DNA from: JBCFBK01 sp039679975
GTDB taxonomy: Bacteria > Bacteroidota > Bacteroidia > Bacteroidales > Prolixibacteraceae
Direction: 5' to 3'
Assembly (NCBI GenBank): GCA_039679975.1
Contig: JBDKTZ010000333.1
Coordinates: 1 to 10,762 of the forward strand
Length of the DNA stretch: 10,762 bases
Shown here: piece by piece, positions 1 through 7,104 of the stretch
How positions within the stretch are numbered: the stretch's first letter is position 1
How the letters are laid out: each line of letters begins with the position of its first letter
Position numbers and translations under genes: made by a program
The notes under the pieces: model-generated
Told to the model about the DNA's origin: nothing
Database searches by the model: none
Seen by the model: only the letters and a program-made list of their open reading frames with translations

Positions 1-1
1 G

Positions 2-787
2 TATCCTGACTTTTCAATTGTTACCGATACTATAAAAATACATGATTACCTCCATTTTAAACAAGTCTCGGAGATATTGGATATCCCGGTCGAAGAACTG
101 CAGGCGCTTAACCCTCAGTACAGGATGGACATTATTCCGGGTAAGGCAGATAAACCGTATTCCCTGCGAATCCCAATGGAATATGTGGGTAAATTCATTG
201 ATTATGAGGAAAACATTTTCGCCCACAACCGCGATGAAATTTTTCCCAACAATGAAATCCTGCTGCCAAAGCAACAGAGTGGAAACAGTTTCCATCCGTC
301 AGAAATAAAGGGGAAAGAAAAAATTTTGTATACCGTCAAGTCGGGTGATAATCCCGGGTTTATATCCGATTGGTTCCATGTTCGTTTAAATGATCTTCGT
401 TACTGGAATAATATTAATAAAAACATGATCCGCGTAGGGCAGAAACTGGCGATCTATGTTCCAAAAGAATACGCTGATTTTTATTCGCAGATCAACAGCA
501 TGACGTTCAGTCAAAAACAGGAATATGCCAGGACAAAGCCTGTTGTCAACGTGGTTGCTTCAACAGCTTCAGCAGTTTCAACATCAGCGTCCTCCGCTTC
601 TCCGGCGCAAGCCGAGTATGATTCGGAGTACATTTATTATACTGTCCGGTCGGGAGACACCCTTTGGTCAATTGCACAACAATTTCCTGGCGTTACGAAT
701 AAAGATATCATTCAGCTGAATAACATGACCAACGCCAACAAGATCAAGCCAGGTCAGAAACTGAAGATCCAGGCAAAGAGCAACTAA
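2..787 (+). CDS. MltD-like lytic murein transglycosylase, C-terminal part with two LysM domains (5' truncated)
   Basis: The frame is open from the left window edge to the TAA at 785-787 (261 residues), so the true start lies outside; the TTG at 77 is internal. Seen: an N-terminal stretch in which a short beta-like segment leads into LHFKQVSEILDIP and LNPQYRMDIIPG, a pattern I associate with the region after the SLT domain in Bacteroidota MltD proteins. LysM 1 lies at about residues 109-153 (YTVKSGDNPG to VGQKLAIYVP), then a Ser/Ala-rich linker at about 180-205, then LysM 2 at about 211-256 (YTVRSGDTLWSIA to KPGQKLKI). LysM domains bind N-acetylglucosamine chains of peptidoglycan. By family knowledge the missing N-terminal half would hold the lipoprotein or signal sequence and the transglycosylase domain. 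A plain LysM protein without catalytic domain is the alternative, since the catalytic part is not visible. Confidence 0.75.
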   Translation, partial: YPDFSIVTDTIKIHDYLHFKQVSEILDIPVEELQALNPQYRMDIIPGKADKPYSLRIPMEYVGKFIDYEENIFAHNRDEIFPNNEILLPKQQSGNSFHPSEIKGKEKILYTVKSGDNPGFISDWFHVRLNDLRYWNNINKNMIRVGQKLAIYVPKEYADFYSQINSMTFSQKQEYARTKPVVNVVASTASAVSTSASSASPAQAEYDSEYIYYTVRSGDTLWSIAQQFPGVTNKDIIQLNNMTNANKIKPGQKLKIQAKSN

Positions 788-832
788 ACACATTTTTATC
801 TTGCCTGAAAAATATTTGATTCAACATTTTAT

Positions 833-840
833 TACATTTG
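833..840 (+). promoter_or_regulatory. Candidate Bacteroidota -7 box for the cysteine-cluster gene
   Basis: TACATTTG matches the Bacteroidota -7 consensus TAnnTTTG exactly and lies 32 bases before the ATG at 873, which would give a leader of about 25 bases. The nearest TTTG that could serve as -33 (815-818) leaves a spacer of only 14 bases instead of about 19, so the promoter is not fully convincing. If real, it lies downstream of the TTG at 801 and argues for the ATG at 873 as start. Confidence 0.35.
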
Positions 841-872
841 GCCCGGTCAATTCTAATGTTTGTGTGTTATAT

Positions 873-1445
873 ATGTACCGGAAAATTCAGCGTGTGCAAA
901 AGGTTTTAAATGACGCGGCATTGCACACTGCTCGATTCAGCAAGGCTGGGGGGATTGCATGTGCGTCACGATGTCACTTATGTTGCTTGAAAAAAGATAT
1001 TCTGGCAAGCCCATTGGAATTTTTCCCGCTTGCTTACTATCTGTATAAAAACGGTTTGGCCGAAACGATCTATAACCGGATGGAAAAACTTCCTGCAAAC
1101 AGTATTTGTATGTTATTCTCTGCCTTGGGAGATCAGCCAGGAGGATGCACTAACTATGAATACCGGGGATTGATTTGCAGGCTTTTCGGATTCTCATCAG
1201 GAACTGATAAATCCGGGAAAAAAAGGCTGATCACCTGTAAGACAATAAAAGGAACCCCGGCATACCAGCAGTTAAAACCAGTCCATCTTGATAAATCTCC
1301 GGGAGCTGCAGACTATTACATGCAACTTGCCGCCATTGACTTTGCGCTGGCCAACGAACTCCTTCAGATCAATGAGGCTATTAAAAGAGCTATTGAAATC
1401 GTCCTTACTCATTACCGCTACTCCCGGAATCGTTATCCGGCGTAA
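873..1445 (+). CDS. YkgJ-family cysteine-cluster protein (putative zinc- or iron-chelating domain)
   Basis: A 190-residue protein with a cysteine cluster near its N-terminus, C30-x3-C34-x2-C37-C38, followed by single cysteines at 79, 92, 102 and 122 in the contexts GGCTNYEYRGLICRLFG and ITCK. This arrangement is the hallmark of the YkgJ / UPF0153 family, thought to bind a metal ion; no reaction is established for it. No signal peptide or membrane segment is visible, so it is probably cytoplasmic. The frame extends upstream to a TTG at 801, but the ATG at 873 is preferred because the extra 24 residues do not look like family sequence and a possible -7 box lies between the two. It follows the LysM gene after 85 bases and runs tail to tail into sucD with 8 bases between the stops. 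Confidence 0.8.
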   Translation: MYRKIQRVQKVLNDAALHTARFSKAGGIACASRCHLCCLKKDILASPLEFFPLAYYLYKNGLAETIYNRMEKLPANSICMLFSALGDQPGGCTNYEYRGLICRLFGFSSGTDKSGKKRLITCKTIKGTPAYQQLKPVHLDKSPGAADYYMQLAAIDFALANELLQINEAIKRAIEIVLTHYRYSRNRYPA

Positions 1446-1453
1446 CCTGCATT

Positions 1454-2335
1454 TCAAGTTGTTGCTTTAGCTAATTTTTCCTTCAGCAAATGGGGGATTT
1501 CTGAGGGTTCTTTGGCGACAGGTACGTTTGCTTTTCCAAACGCCTTGATCTTTTCTTCAGCGGTCCCCGATCCGCTCGAAATAATGGCTCCCGCATGCCC
1601 CATCCGCTTCCCGGGGGGGGCTGTTTGTCCCGCGATAAACGATATCACCGGTTTGCTGACGTGTCCGGATATATATTCGGCAGCCTGTTCTTCCGCATCT
1701 CCCCCAATTTCACCGATCAGCACAATCGCTTCGGTTTCCGGATCATTCTCATACATTTCCAGTAATTCCAGATAGTATAAACCAGCCACCGGGTCTCCCC
1801 CGATCCCAACCACTGTACTCTGACCCAGGTTATTTTTGGTAAGCATATTCACCACCTCATATGTAAGTGTGCCGCTGCGCGACATTAATCCGATATTTCC
1901 TTTCTTGAAGATCGTCCCCGGCAAAATACCGACAAGGGATTCTCCCGGAGTGATCAGCCCGGGGCAATTCGGGCCAATCAATCTGGTTCCGTTTTGTCTC
2001 AGGACAGGTGTTACCCTGATCATATCTTGTACAGGCACGCCTTCCGAAATAGCCACCACCAGATCAATCCCGGCAAATGAAGCTTCCAGAATGGCATCGG
2101 CGGCAAAGGGAGCCGGGACAAAAATAACTGACGTATTTGCTCCGGTTTTCTGAACAGCCTCTTCTACCGAGTCAAAGACAGGTATTCCATGAATTTTTTC
2201 ACCTCCTTTACCAGGCGTGGTTCCGGCGACAACACGTGTTCCGTATTCTTTCATCTTACCTGCATGGAACTGGCCATCGCGGCCTGTAATTCCCTGTACG
2301 AGCAATTTAGTATTGGCATTCACAAGAATACTCAT
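1454..2335 (-). CDS. sucD: Succinyl-CoA synthetase (ADP-forming), alpha subunit
   Basis: Catalyses, with SucC, the reversible conversion of succinyl-CoA, ADP (or GDP) and phosphate to succinate, CoA and nucleoside triphosphate in the TCA cycle. It is 293 residues long, close to the usual 290. The N-terminal CoA-binding Rossmann domain carries VQGITGRDGQFHA (about 13-25), followed by IGPNCPG at 120-126 and SRSGTLTYE at 152-160. The active-site phosphohistidine is H247 in the motif GKRMGHAGAI, equivalent to H246 of the E. coli enzyme. The ATG at 2335 gives the normal family N-terminus. It lies 14 bases after sucC on the same strand, a typical sucCD operon. A run of eight G at 1613-1620 (C on the coding strand) sits in the Ala-Pro-Pro-Gly codons just before the histidine loop; the frame is intact. 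Confidence 0.97.
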   Translation of the reverse strand: MSILVNANTKLLVQGITGRDGQFHAGKMKEYGTRVVAGTTPGKGGEKIHGIPVFDSVEEAVQKTGANTSVIFVPAPFAADAILEASFAGIDLVVAISEGVPVQDMIRVTPVLRQNGTRLIGPNCPGLITPGESLVGILPGTIFKKGNIGLMSRSGTLTYEVVNMLTKNNLGQSTVVGIGGDPVAGLYYLELLEMYENDPETEAIVLIGEIGGDAEEQAAEYISGHVSKPVISFIAGQTAPPGKRMGHAGAIISSGSGTAEEKIKAFGKANVPVAKEPSEIPHLLKEKLAKATT

Positions 2336-2349
2336 GGCTATTTTGATTT

Positions 2350-3489
2350 TTAGTTTTTCGATCTGCTTAATTCAATGGCTTTCTGAGCAGCTTCGCTCAT
2401 GGTACTTACTGTGGTCAACCCCGTCTCTTTCAGCATTGCTAAACCTTCTTCTGCATTGGTCCCCGATAAACGAACGACTATCGGAATATTGGTTTTAATG
2501 GTATTCAAGGCTTCAATTAAACCACGGGCCACATCATCACCTCTTGTTATTCCTCCAAAAATATTGATCATTACAGCCTGCACATTTTTATCAGAAAGAA
2601 GGATATTCATAGCATCAACCACTTTCCGGGGGTTCGAGCTTCCTCCGATATCCAGGAAATTGGCCGGAGCGCCGCCGTAGAGCTTGATCATGTCCATGGT
2701 AGCCATTGCCAAACCTGCACCATTCACCATACATCCAATATTTCCGTTCAGCCTGATATACGAAAGTCCCTTTTCCCGTGCATCAATTTCTTTTTGCTCC
2801 TCTTCATCCACCTCGCGCAGGGCCAGGATCTCCGGATGACGGTATAACGCGTTATCGTCAAAATTCATTTTTCCATCGATGGCCAAAAGTTCTTTGGAAG
2901 GAGTAAGCACCAATGGATTAATCTCGGCCAGAGTTGAATCCGTTTCAATGTAAATCTGATATAATTGTTGGAATATTCCGGCAACCTGACGTGCAAGCTT
3001 CACATTACCGAATAATTTCATCCCTACATTCCTGGCCTGAAAATCAAGAAGCCCTGTCTGAGGATTTATGGAAATTTTATGTATTTTTTCAGGATTTGTT
3101 TTCGCTACTTCTTCAATTTCAACACCCCCTTCAGCGCTGACCATTAATGTCACCGATTTGGTATTTCTGTCGTTGATCAGACCGACATAGTATTCATGCT
3201 CGATTTCAACGGCATCGGCGACAATCACTTTTTCAACTTTATAGCCCTTGATATCCATTCCGAGGATTTGTTTGGCAGCTTCAACGGCGGCCTCCTTCGT
3301 CCCGGCCAATTTTACTCCGCCCGCCTTTCCGCGTCCTCCAGCAAGGACCTGGGCTTTAATCACAACTAAATGGTCAATGTTTTTCATCGCTTGCTCCACC
3401 TCCGCCACGGTATGGCAAAGCACATGATTGGGAACAGCTAATCCGTATCGTTTAAAGATTTCCCTCGCTTGATATTCATGTATCTTCAT
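2350..3489 (-). CDS. sucC: Succinyl-CoA synthetase (ADP-forming), beta subunit
   Basis: ATP-grasp subunit that binds the nucleotide and contributes to the succinate site of the SucCD complex. It is 379 residues, near the usual 385-390. Seen: the ATP-grasp start MKIHEYQAREIFKRYG, the glycine-rich loop GGRGKAGGVKLA (about 51-62), the metal/nucleotide region EINPLVL and DGKMNFDDNALYRHPEI, then NGAGLAMATMD, FLDIGGSS and IFGGITRGDDVARG in the C-terminal ligase domain. The frame has a TTG two codons further upstream (3495), but the ATG at 3489 gives the family-standard N-terminus MKIHEYQA and is chosen. It is first in the sucC-sucD operon and divergent from the SIS-domain gene, with 237 bases between the two starts; I found no convincing minus-strand promoter there. 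Confidence 0.97.
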   Translation of the reverse strand: MKIHEYQAREIFKRYGLAVPNHVLCHTVAEVEQAMKNIDHLVVIKAQVLAGGRGKAGGVKLAGTKEAAVEAAKQILGMDIKGYKVEKVIVADAVEIEHEYYVGLINDRNTKSVTLMVSAEGGVEIEEVAKTNPEKIHKISINPQTGLLDFQARNVGMKLFGNVKLARQVAGIFQQLYQIYIETDSTLAEINPLVLTPSKELLAIDGKMNFDDNALYRHPEILALREVDEEEQKEIDAREKGLSYIRLNGNIGCMVNGAGLAMATMDMIKLYGGAPANFLDIGGSSNPRKVVDAMNILLSDKNVQAVMINIFGGITRGDDVARGLIEALNTIKTNIPIVVRLSGTNAEEGLAMLKETGLTTVSTMSEAAQKAIELSRSKN

Positions 3490-3670
3490 AATCAAAAATT
3501 AGATGATTTTCTCAGGTTAGTGATAAGCTGCATCAAATTACGAAAACTATTTTAAAACCATATTAACATGAAAGAGCCGGAATTGTTTGGATATCTTTTT
3601 CTTCTTTATGAAAAGAAAATATACCTGTACAATTTTCCTCCCGCATTGTCTTCTTTCCGGACTAAAAACC

Positions 3671-3701
3671 ATTGAAATCCCTAAAAATTGAAGTAGTTTT
3701 G
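3671..3701 (+). promoter_or_regulatory. Bacteroidota sigma-A-type promoter for the SIS-domain gene
   Basis: ATTG at 3671-3674 (-33 box; consensus TTTG or TTG) is followed after exactly 19 bases by TAGTTTTG at 3694-3701, a perfect TAnnTTTG -7 box. Transcription would begin at about 3706-3708, some 20 bases before the ATG at 3727. This is the clearest promoter in the window and supports both the start codon and the assignment to Bacteroidota. The rest of the 237-base divergent spacer is AT-rich without an obvious hairpin. Confidence 0.7.
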
Positions 3702-3726
3702 TGCAGTTCATTAGCATAACACAATT

Positions 3727-4353
3727 ATGATTGAAGACGTTCAAAAATTAATCAGGCATGAAGCGGAAGCAATTGCCAATATTCCGGTTACGGACCAGTT
3801 TGACCGGGCAGTTGAACTGATTGAAAAGCGGGTGCATCAGCGATCGGGAAAGCTGGTGGCCAGTGGTATGGGAAAAGCAGGACAAATTGCCCTGAACATC
3901 GCCACTACATTCAGTTCGACCGGCACCCCCGCCGTTTTTCTTCACCCCAGCGATGCCCAGCATGGCGATCTTGGTGTTTTGCAGCCCAATGATATTTTGC
4001 TGCTTATTTCCAATTCCGGAAAAACCAGGGAAATTCTGGAACTGGTCGATCTGGCCGATAATCTTTACAAGGATCTTCCGATTATTGTCATTACCGGAAA
4101 CCAGGAAAGCGAACTGGCAAAAATGGCAGATGTCACTTTATACACAGGTAATCCGGAAGAAGTTTGCATTCTGGGATTGACACCCAGCACGTCAACCACA
4201 ACCATGACTGTTATCGGCGATGTGCTGGTCGTGTTAATGATGCAAAAGATAGGGTTTACGAATGAAGATTATGCCAAGCGACACCATGGCGGATACCTGG
4301 GCGACAAGTCACGTAACCAGGCGCGTCTGAAAGCTCAGGCGGGAATAAAATAG
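3727..4353 (+). CDS. SIS-domain arabinose-5-phosphate isomerase, KdsD/GutQ type without CBS domains
   Basis: Likely interconverts D-ribulose 5-phosphate and D-arabinose 5-phosphate, the first step towards the Kdo of lipopolysaccharide. The 208 residues form one SIS domain: SGMGKAG at 46-52, HPSDAQHGDLG at 73-83, SNSGKT at 95-100, TPSTSTT at 152-158 and KRHHGG at 184-189. H79 and H186/H187 align by motif with the two histidines important in E. coli KdsD (H88 and H193). E. coli KdsD and GutQ are about 320 residues with two C-terminal CBS domains; these are absent here and the protein ends cleanly in a stop, so this is the short form also known from Bacteroides, not a truncation. It has its own promoter and is followed after 9 bases by a cysteine hydrolase. 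Alternative: another SIS sugar-phosphate isomerase. Confidence 0.85.
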   Translation: MIEDVQKLIRHEAEAIANIPVTDQFDRAVELIEKRVHQRSGKLVASGMGKAGQIALNIATTFSSTGTPAVFLHPSDAQHGDLGVLQPNDILLLISNSGKTREILELVDLADNLYKDLPIIVITGNQESELAKMADVTLYTGNPEEVCILGLTPSTSTTTMTVIGDVLVVLMMQKIGFTNEDYAKRHHGGYLGDKSRNQARLKAQAGIK

Positions 4354-4362
4354 AATAAAGAC

Positions 4363-4905
4363 ATGCGTATAACAAGAGAAAACACGATAGGACTGGTCAT
4401 CGACATACAGGAAAAACTAGTGCCGGTGATGGAAGAACAGGAAGACTTGCTGCGCAACTGTAAAATACTGATCGAAGGATTGCAGGAACTAGGTATACCG
4501 GTTGTTGTTACCCAGCAATACACCAAAGGATTGGGAACCACTGTGGAGCCGATCCGATCAGTGATCAAGGACTTTAATCCGATCGAAAAACGGGAATTCA
4601 GTTGTTGCGACGCGGAAGCAGTCAGCGACCGGCTAAGCCGGATTAAAGCCCAAAAAGTGATTATTTGCGGAATCGAAAGCCATGTCTGCGTGCTGCAAAC
4701 AGCGGTCGATCTGAAAGAAGCAGGCTACATCCCGGTAGTGGTCATGGATTGTGTCTCTTCCCGTTCATGGAACAGTGTCGACTTAGCCGCCGAAAGGTTC
4801 CGCCATGAAGGGATCATGATGACATCGTGCGAGTCGATCCTCTTTGAACTCACCCGTAGTTCTGCAGCCCCTGAGTTTAGGTCTATCTCCAATCTCGTAA
4901 AATAA
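4363..4905 (+). CDS. Isochorismatase-family cysteine hydrolase
   Basis: A 180-residue single-domain protein of the isochorismatase-like fold. The expected catalytic triad is visible: D14 in LVIDIQEKL, K76 in IEKREFS and the nucleophile C109 in ICGIESHVCVLQTA. The last motif and the small size resemble the YcaC/ISOC1 branch rather than isochorismatase or pyrazinamidase, so the substrate is probably an amide or related compound but cannot be told from the sequence. No signal peptide is seen. The ATG lies 9 bases after the stop of the SIS gene, so the two are almost certainly co-transcribed. The stop codon (4903-4905) touches the left arm of a 16-bp inverted repeat, and the next gene is convergent. 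Confidence 0.85.
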   Translation: MRITRENTIGLVIDIQEKLVPVMEEQEDLLRNCKILIEGLQELGIPVVVTQQYTKGLGTTVEPIRSVIKDFNPIEKREFSCCDAEAVSDRLSRIKAQKVIICGIESHVCVLQTAVDLKEAGYIPVVVMDCVSSRSWNSVDLAAERFRHEGIMMTSCESILFELTRSSAAPEFRSISNLVK

Positions 4906-4975
4906 AATAGGAAACCGGAGGCACAGAAAAAGGGAAGAATTAAATCTCCTTGTTCCGTTCTCCGGTTTCCTATTT
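4905..4975 (-). terminator. Perfect 16-bp inverted repeat; probable terminator for the minus-strand cluster
   Basis: AAATAGGAAACCGGAG at 4905-4920 is exactly complementary to CTCCGGTTTCCTATTT at 4960-4975, separated by 39 bases. It sits between convergent genes. Read on the minus strand, the second arm runs into CTATTTTATTTTA, a T-rich tail that suits termination of the fsa transcript. On the plus strand no T-run follows. The long loop is unusual for an intrinsic terminator, so an inserted palindromic repeat is an alternative. Confidence 0.5.
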
Positions 4976-4991
4976 CCGTTCTCCCGTCTCC
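4955..4991 (+). repeat. Two imperfect 16-nt direct repeats after fsa
   Basis: CCGTTCTCCGGTTTCC at 4955-4970 and CCGTTCTCCCGTCTCC at 4976-4991 match at 14 of 16 positions and are spaced 21 bases start to start. The first copy overlaps the right arm of the inverted repeat. On the minus strand they read as purine-rich GGAGA/GGGAGAACGG runs, resembling the spacer at the other end of fsa. Confidence 0.6.
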
Positions 4992-4992
4992 G

Positions 4993-5658
4993 TTAAAACG
5001 AAATATCATACAGCCCTTCGCTGTCTTCCTTAAACGTTTTTACACTGATATCGGTCATTGGATGACGGATAAGCTGCATCAGCAATTCAGGTCCTATCGT
5101 TGCCGAATGCGCCCCGGCCATACTTACCCGGTAAATTTGGTCAACTGTTTTGAAACTTGCTGCCAATACCCTGGTGTTCAATCCGAATTCGATTGTATTT
5201 TGAACGATATCACCCACCACCTCAATTCCGTGCGACGAGATATTATCGAGGCGGCTTACATAAGGAGCAACAAAATCGGCGCCCGCCCGGGCAGCTACCA
5301 AAGCCTGCTGCTGGGTAAAAACAGCAGTGGCTGTCACTCTCATTCCGGCGTCTTTCAATTTCGACATGGCCTTATATCCCTGAATTGTAACAGGGATTTT
5401 AATATAAAAGGAATCGCCTATGTCAAAATAATTCTTGTAAATTTTGGCTTCACGAACAATGTCATCTGCCAAATCACTGATCACCTGCACATGGAGCATC
5501 CCATTCCCGATAATCTTCTGAATGTTTTCTACAGCAACCGATAATTTGGAACCTGCATTCTTCAGGATCGTCGGGTTTGTGGTCACTCCTCCCAGAGGGA
5601 AAAAATCGTATAAATCCTTCAAGGCTGAAATATCAGCCGTATCTGCCATGTAAATCAT
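4993..5658 (-). CDS. fsa: Fructose-6-phosphate aldolase-like small transaldolase
   Basis: Class I (Schiff-base) aldolase of the FSA/TalC family, 221 residues against 220 for E. coli FsaA. The lysine that forms the Schiff base is K87 in FYIKIPVT, matching FsaA K85. The N-terminus MIYMADTADI and GGVTTNPTIL (23-32) follow the family; the upstream ATG at 5658 aligns with FsaA better than the one at 5649. Two positions separate FSA from true transaldolase in published work: FSA has Gln59 and Tyr131 where transaldolases have Glu and Phe. Here they are Q58 (HVQVIS) and Y133 (APYVSRLD), so cleavage of fructose 6-phosphate to dihydroxyacetone and glyceraldehyde 3-phosphate, or action on a related ketose, is more likely than transaldolase activity. 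It is last in the minus-strand sugar cluster, 118 bases after the SorE-like gene. Confidence 0.88.
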   Translation of the reverse strand: MIYMADTADISALKDLYDFFPLGGVTTNPTILKNAGSKLSVAVENIQKIIGNGMLHVQVISDLADDIVREAKIYKNYFDIGDSFYIKIPVTIQGYKAMSKLKDAGMRVTATAVFTQQQALVAARAGADFVAPYVSRLDNISSHGIEVVGDIVQNTIEFGLNTRVLAASFKTVDQIYRVSMAGAHSATIGPELLMQLIRHPMTDISVKTFKEDSEGLYDISF

Positions 5659-5776
5659 TATCTCTGTTTTTAGTAATCAAGTTTCCCGCCTCCTTTCGCC
5701 CCATGCTCTTTGCCTTCTTACCCTGGCACCTTGCAACCTCTCCTCTATCGGGTTTTGGTCTCTCCTCTTACGTCTG
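5659..5776 (-). repeat. Purine-rich repeat-bearing spacer between the SorE-like gene and fsa
   Basis: On the minus strand this 118-base spacer is strongly purine-rich, with many GG/AAG/GAG steps. The nonamer AGAGGAGAG occurs twice (plus strand CTCTCCTCT at 5738-5746 and 5760-5768, 22 bases apart), followed by loosely repeating GGTTGCAAGG, GGTGCCAGGG and AAGGCAAAG-type units. No promoter box, terminator or reading frame of note is seen. It could be a leader or processing site, or one of the degenerate intergenic repeats seen in Bacteroidota; I cannot tell which. Confidence 0.45.
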
Positions 5777-7048
5777 TTATATTTCCTTTGCATTTGCCAG
5801 CAGAAACTCTTCTGCTTCGACCGACCAAAGGTCATGATTTCTTTTACATATTTGATGCAATTTGGCAAAGAAAGGATCAGATTTACCTTTTTCTTCAAAT
5901 TCACTGATGGCCGTCAGCGGAATATCCTTATGCGTATAGATCAGCTTTTTCCCTCCCGGAATATTCGGAAGATTCAGGGTTGTATCAATCACTGCATTAA
6001 GGCCTCCGATATGCGTCACCAGTCCTGCGGGGTCAAGCCCCTTACGGAACATTTGAAGCGATTCGACCATATCATCGTTGTTCCCGCCGGAAGTACCGGC
6101 TACATGCGTGGAACCGTAATGGACATTATAGAAGTTAAACTTTGCGGTAAAATCGGGTTTACCCGGCCCGGCAAAGAAATTCAGACATCCGTCATTGGCC
6201 AGGATAGCGTCGCCCTGTTCCACGACCTGAGGTACGGGTGCGAAAACAAACACATCGTTATACCCTGTACCCCCCGATAATTCCTTCAGGTTAGCCACTG
6301 CATCGCCCTGTCCGGTATTCTGATACACCAGTTCAATACCCTTGCTTTTAGCCCATTCGGGCGAATAGATCGAGGCGGCGCGGTCAAGGCGTGACTGATC
6401 AATGTCGGTAACCACCACAAGCGAAGGCTTGCGGTCTTCCCTCATGATCACGTAGTTGATTGCCGCCAGCCCCATCGGACCTACGCCTGCCAAAATAGCC
6501 ATTTTGCCTCCCTGTACAATTTCCATCTGATGAACATACGACCCCGGTTTCGTGTGATAATTGGCGTGCATGGCTCCAATCACGCAACTCAGAGGTTCAG
6601 CCAGTGAAGCCGGATAAAAACCCGGTCCCTCATAAGCCAATAAACAGTCCTGAATGAGCACGTCCTTCGGAATAATCACATAGGTGGCGTCCCCGCCAAT
6701 ATGGGAGTAGGAATATCCAGGTGCACTTAACACGCCCACAGGACCCTGTTCATAGTATATGGCCGGCTGGATTGAAAATTTTTGTCCTTCTTTGAATTTA
6801 TGCTGCCAGTTCTTCCCGATTTTCAGAAGCTCTCCGGCAAATTCATGCCCGATAATGATCGGATTGGTCGCTACATTTGCAGGAATACGTTTGTGCTCAA
6901 TTCCCTGATTGGCTGCCTTATAGGAAGACATACAAATACTGTCGGAAATTACCTTTGCCAGGATTTCATCATCATTGATTTCCGGAAGATCAAATTCTTC
7001 CAGCCTAAGGTCCTTTTTCCCGTATAAACGAACTGCTTTAGTTTTCAT
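5777..7048 (-). CDS. SorE-like zinc-dependent dehydrogenase (L-sorbose-1-phosphate reductase family)
   Basis: Medium-chain dehydrogenase of 423 residues; Klebsiella SorE is about 410. From memory the similarity to SorE runs along the whole chain: RLYGKKDLRLE, the ANQG region at 46-49, NPIIIGHEF, EPLSCVIGA with NYH, DGCLNFFAGP, GTSGGNNDDM and GGKKLIYT. SorE reduces L-sorbose 1-phosphate to D-glucitol 6-phosphate with NAD(P)H. Catalytic zinc ligands are C39, H68/E69 and E151. The four-cysteine loop of the structural zinc is absent, as in SorE. The Rossmann fold shows GVGPMG at 188-193 with D215 after the second strand, which favours NAD(H). Probably cytoplasmic. It lies 56 bases after the aldolase-SDR gene with no promoter visible in between, so it is likely in one transcript with it. 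The actual sugar phosphate could differ from sorbose 1-phosphate. Confidence 0.8.
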   Translation of the reverse strand: MKTKAVRLYGKKDLRLEEFDLPEINDDEILAKVISDSICMSSYKAANQGIEHKRIPANVATNPIIIGHEFAGELLKIGKNWQHKFKEGQKFSIQPAIYYEQGPVGVLSAPGYSYSHIGGDATYVIIPKDVLIQDCLLAYEGPGFYPASLAEPLSCVIGAMHANYHTKPGSYVHQMEIVQGGKMAILAGVGPMGLAAINYVIMREDRKPSLVVVTDIDQSRLDRAASIYSPEWAKSKGIELVYQNTGQGDAVANLKELSGGTGYNDVFVFAPVPQVVEQGDAILANDGCLNFFAGPGKPDFTAKFNFYNVHYGSTHVAGTSGGNNDDMVESLQMFRKGLDPAGLVTHIGGLNAVIDTTLNLPNIPGGKKLIYTHKDIPLTAISEFEEKGKSDPFFAKLHQICKRNHDLWSVEAEEFLLANAKEI

Positions 7049-7104
7049 GTTTTTATTCTCGTTATAGTATTTACATTTTAGTTAAATGCTGCTGGTTACC
7101 AGTT

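Noticed and set aside
838..862. Alternative promoter with AATGTTTG at 855-862 as -7 box
   Set aside because: The first base mismatches, the spacer to the upstream TTTG is 14 bases, and transcription would start only a few bases before the ATG.
801..872. N-terminal extension of the cysteine-cluster protein from a TTG start
   Set aside because: The extra 24 residues do not look like family sequence, and a perfect -7 box (833-840) lies between the TTG and the ATG at 873.
3490..3600. Minus-strand promoter for sucC (GTAATTTG or TAGTTTTC types)
   Set aside because: No box matches TAnnTTTG with a TTTG at proper distance; a promoter must exist but I cannot point to it.
3547..3744. 65-codon minus-strand frame between sucC and the SIS gene
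   Set aside because: It overlaps the SIS gene start and its promoter, and its composition is that of AT-rich spacer rather than a protein.
5062..5544. 160-codon plus-strand frame opposite fsa
   Set aside because: Antisense shadow of a clearly recognisable aldolase gene; the encoded sequence is Cys/His-rich and has no known motif.
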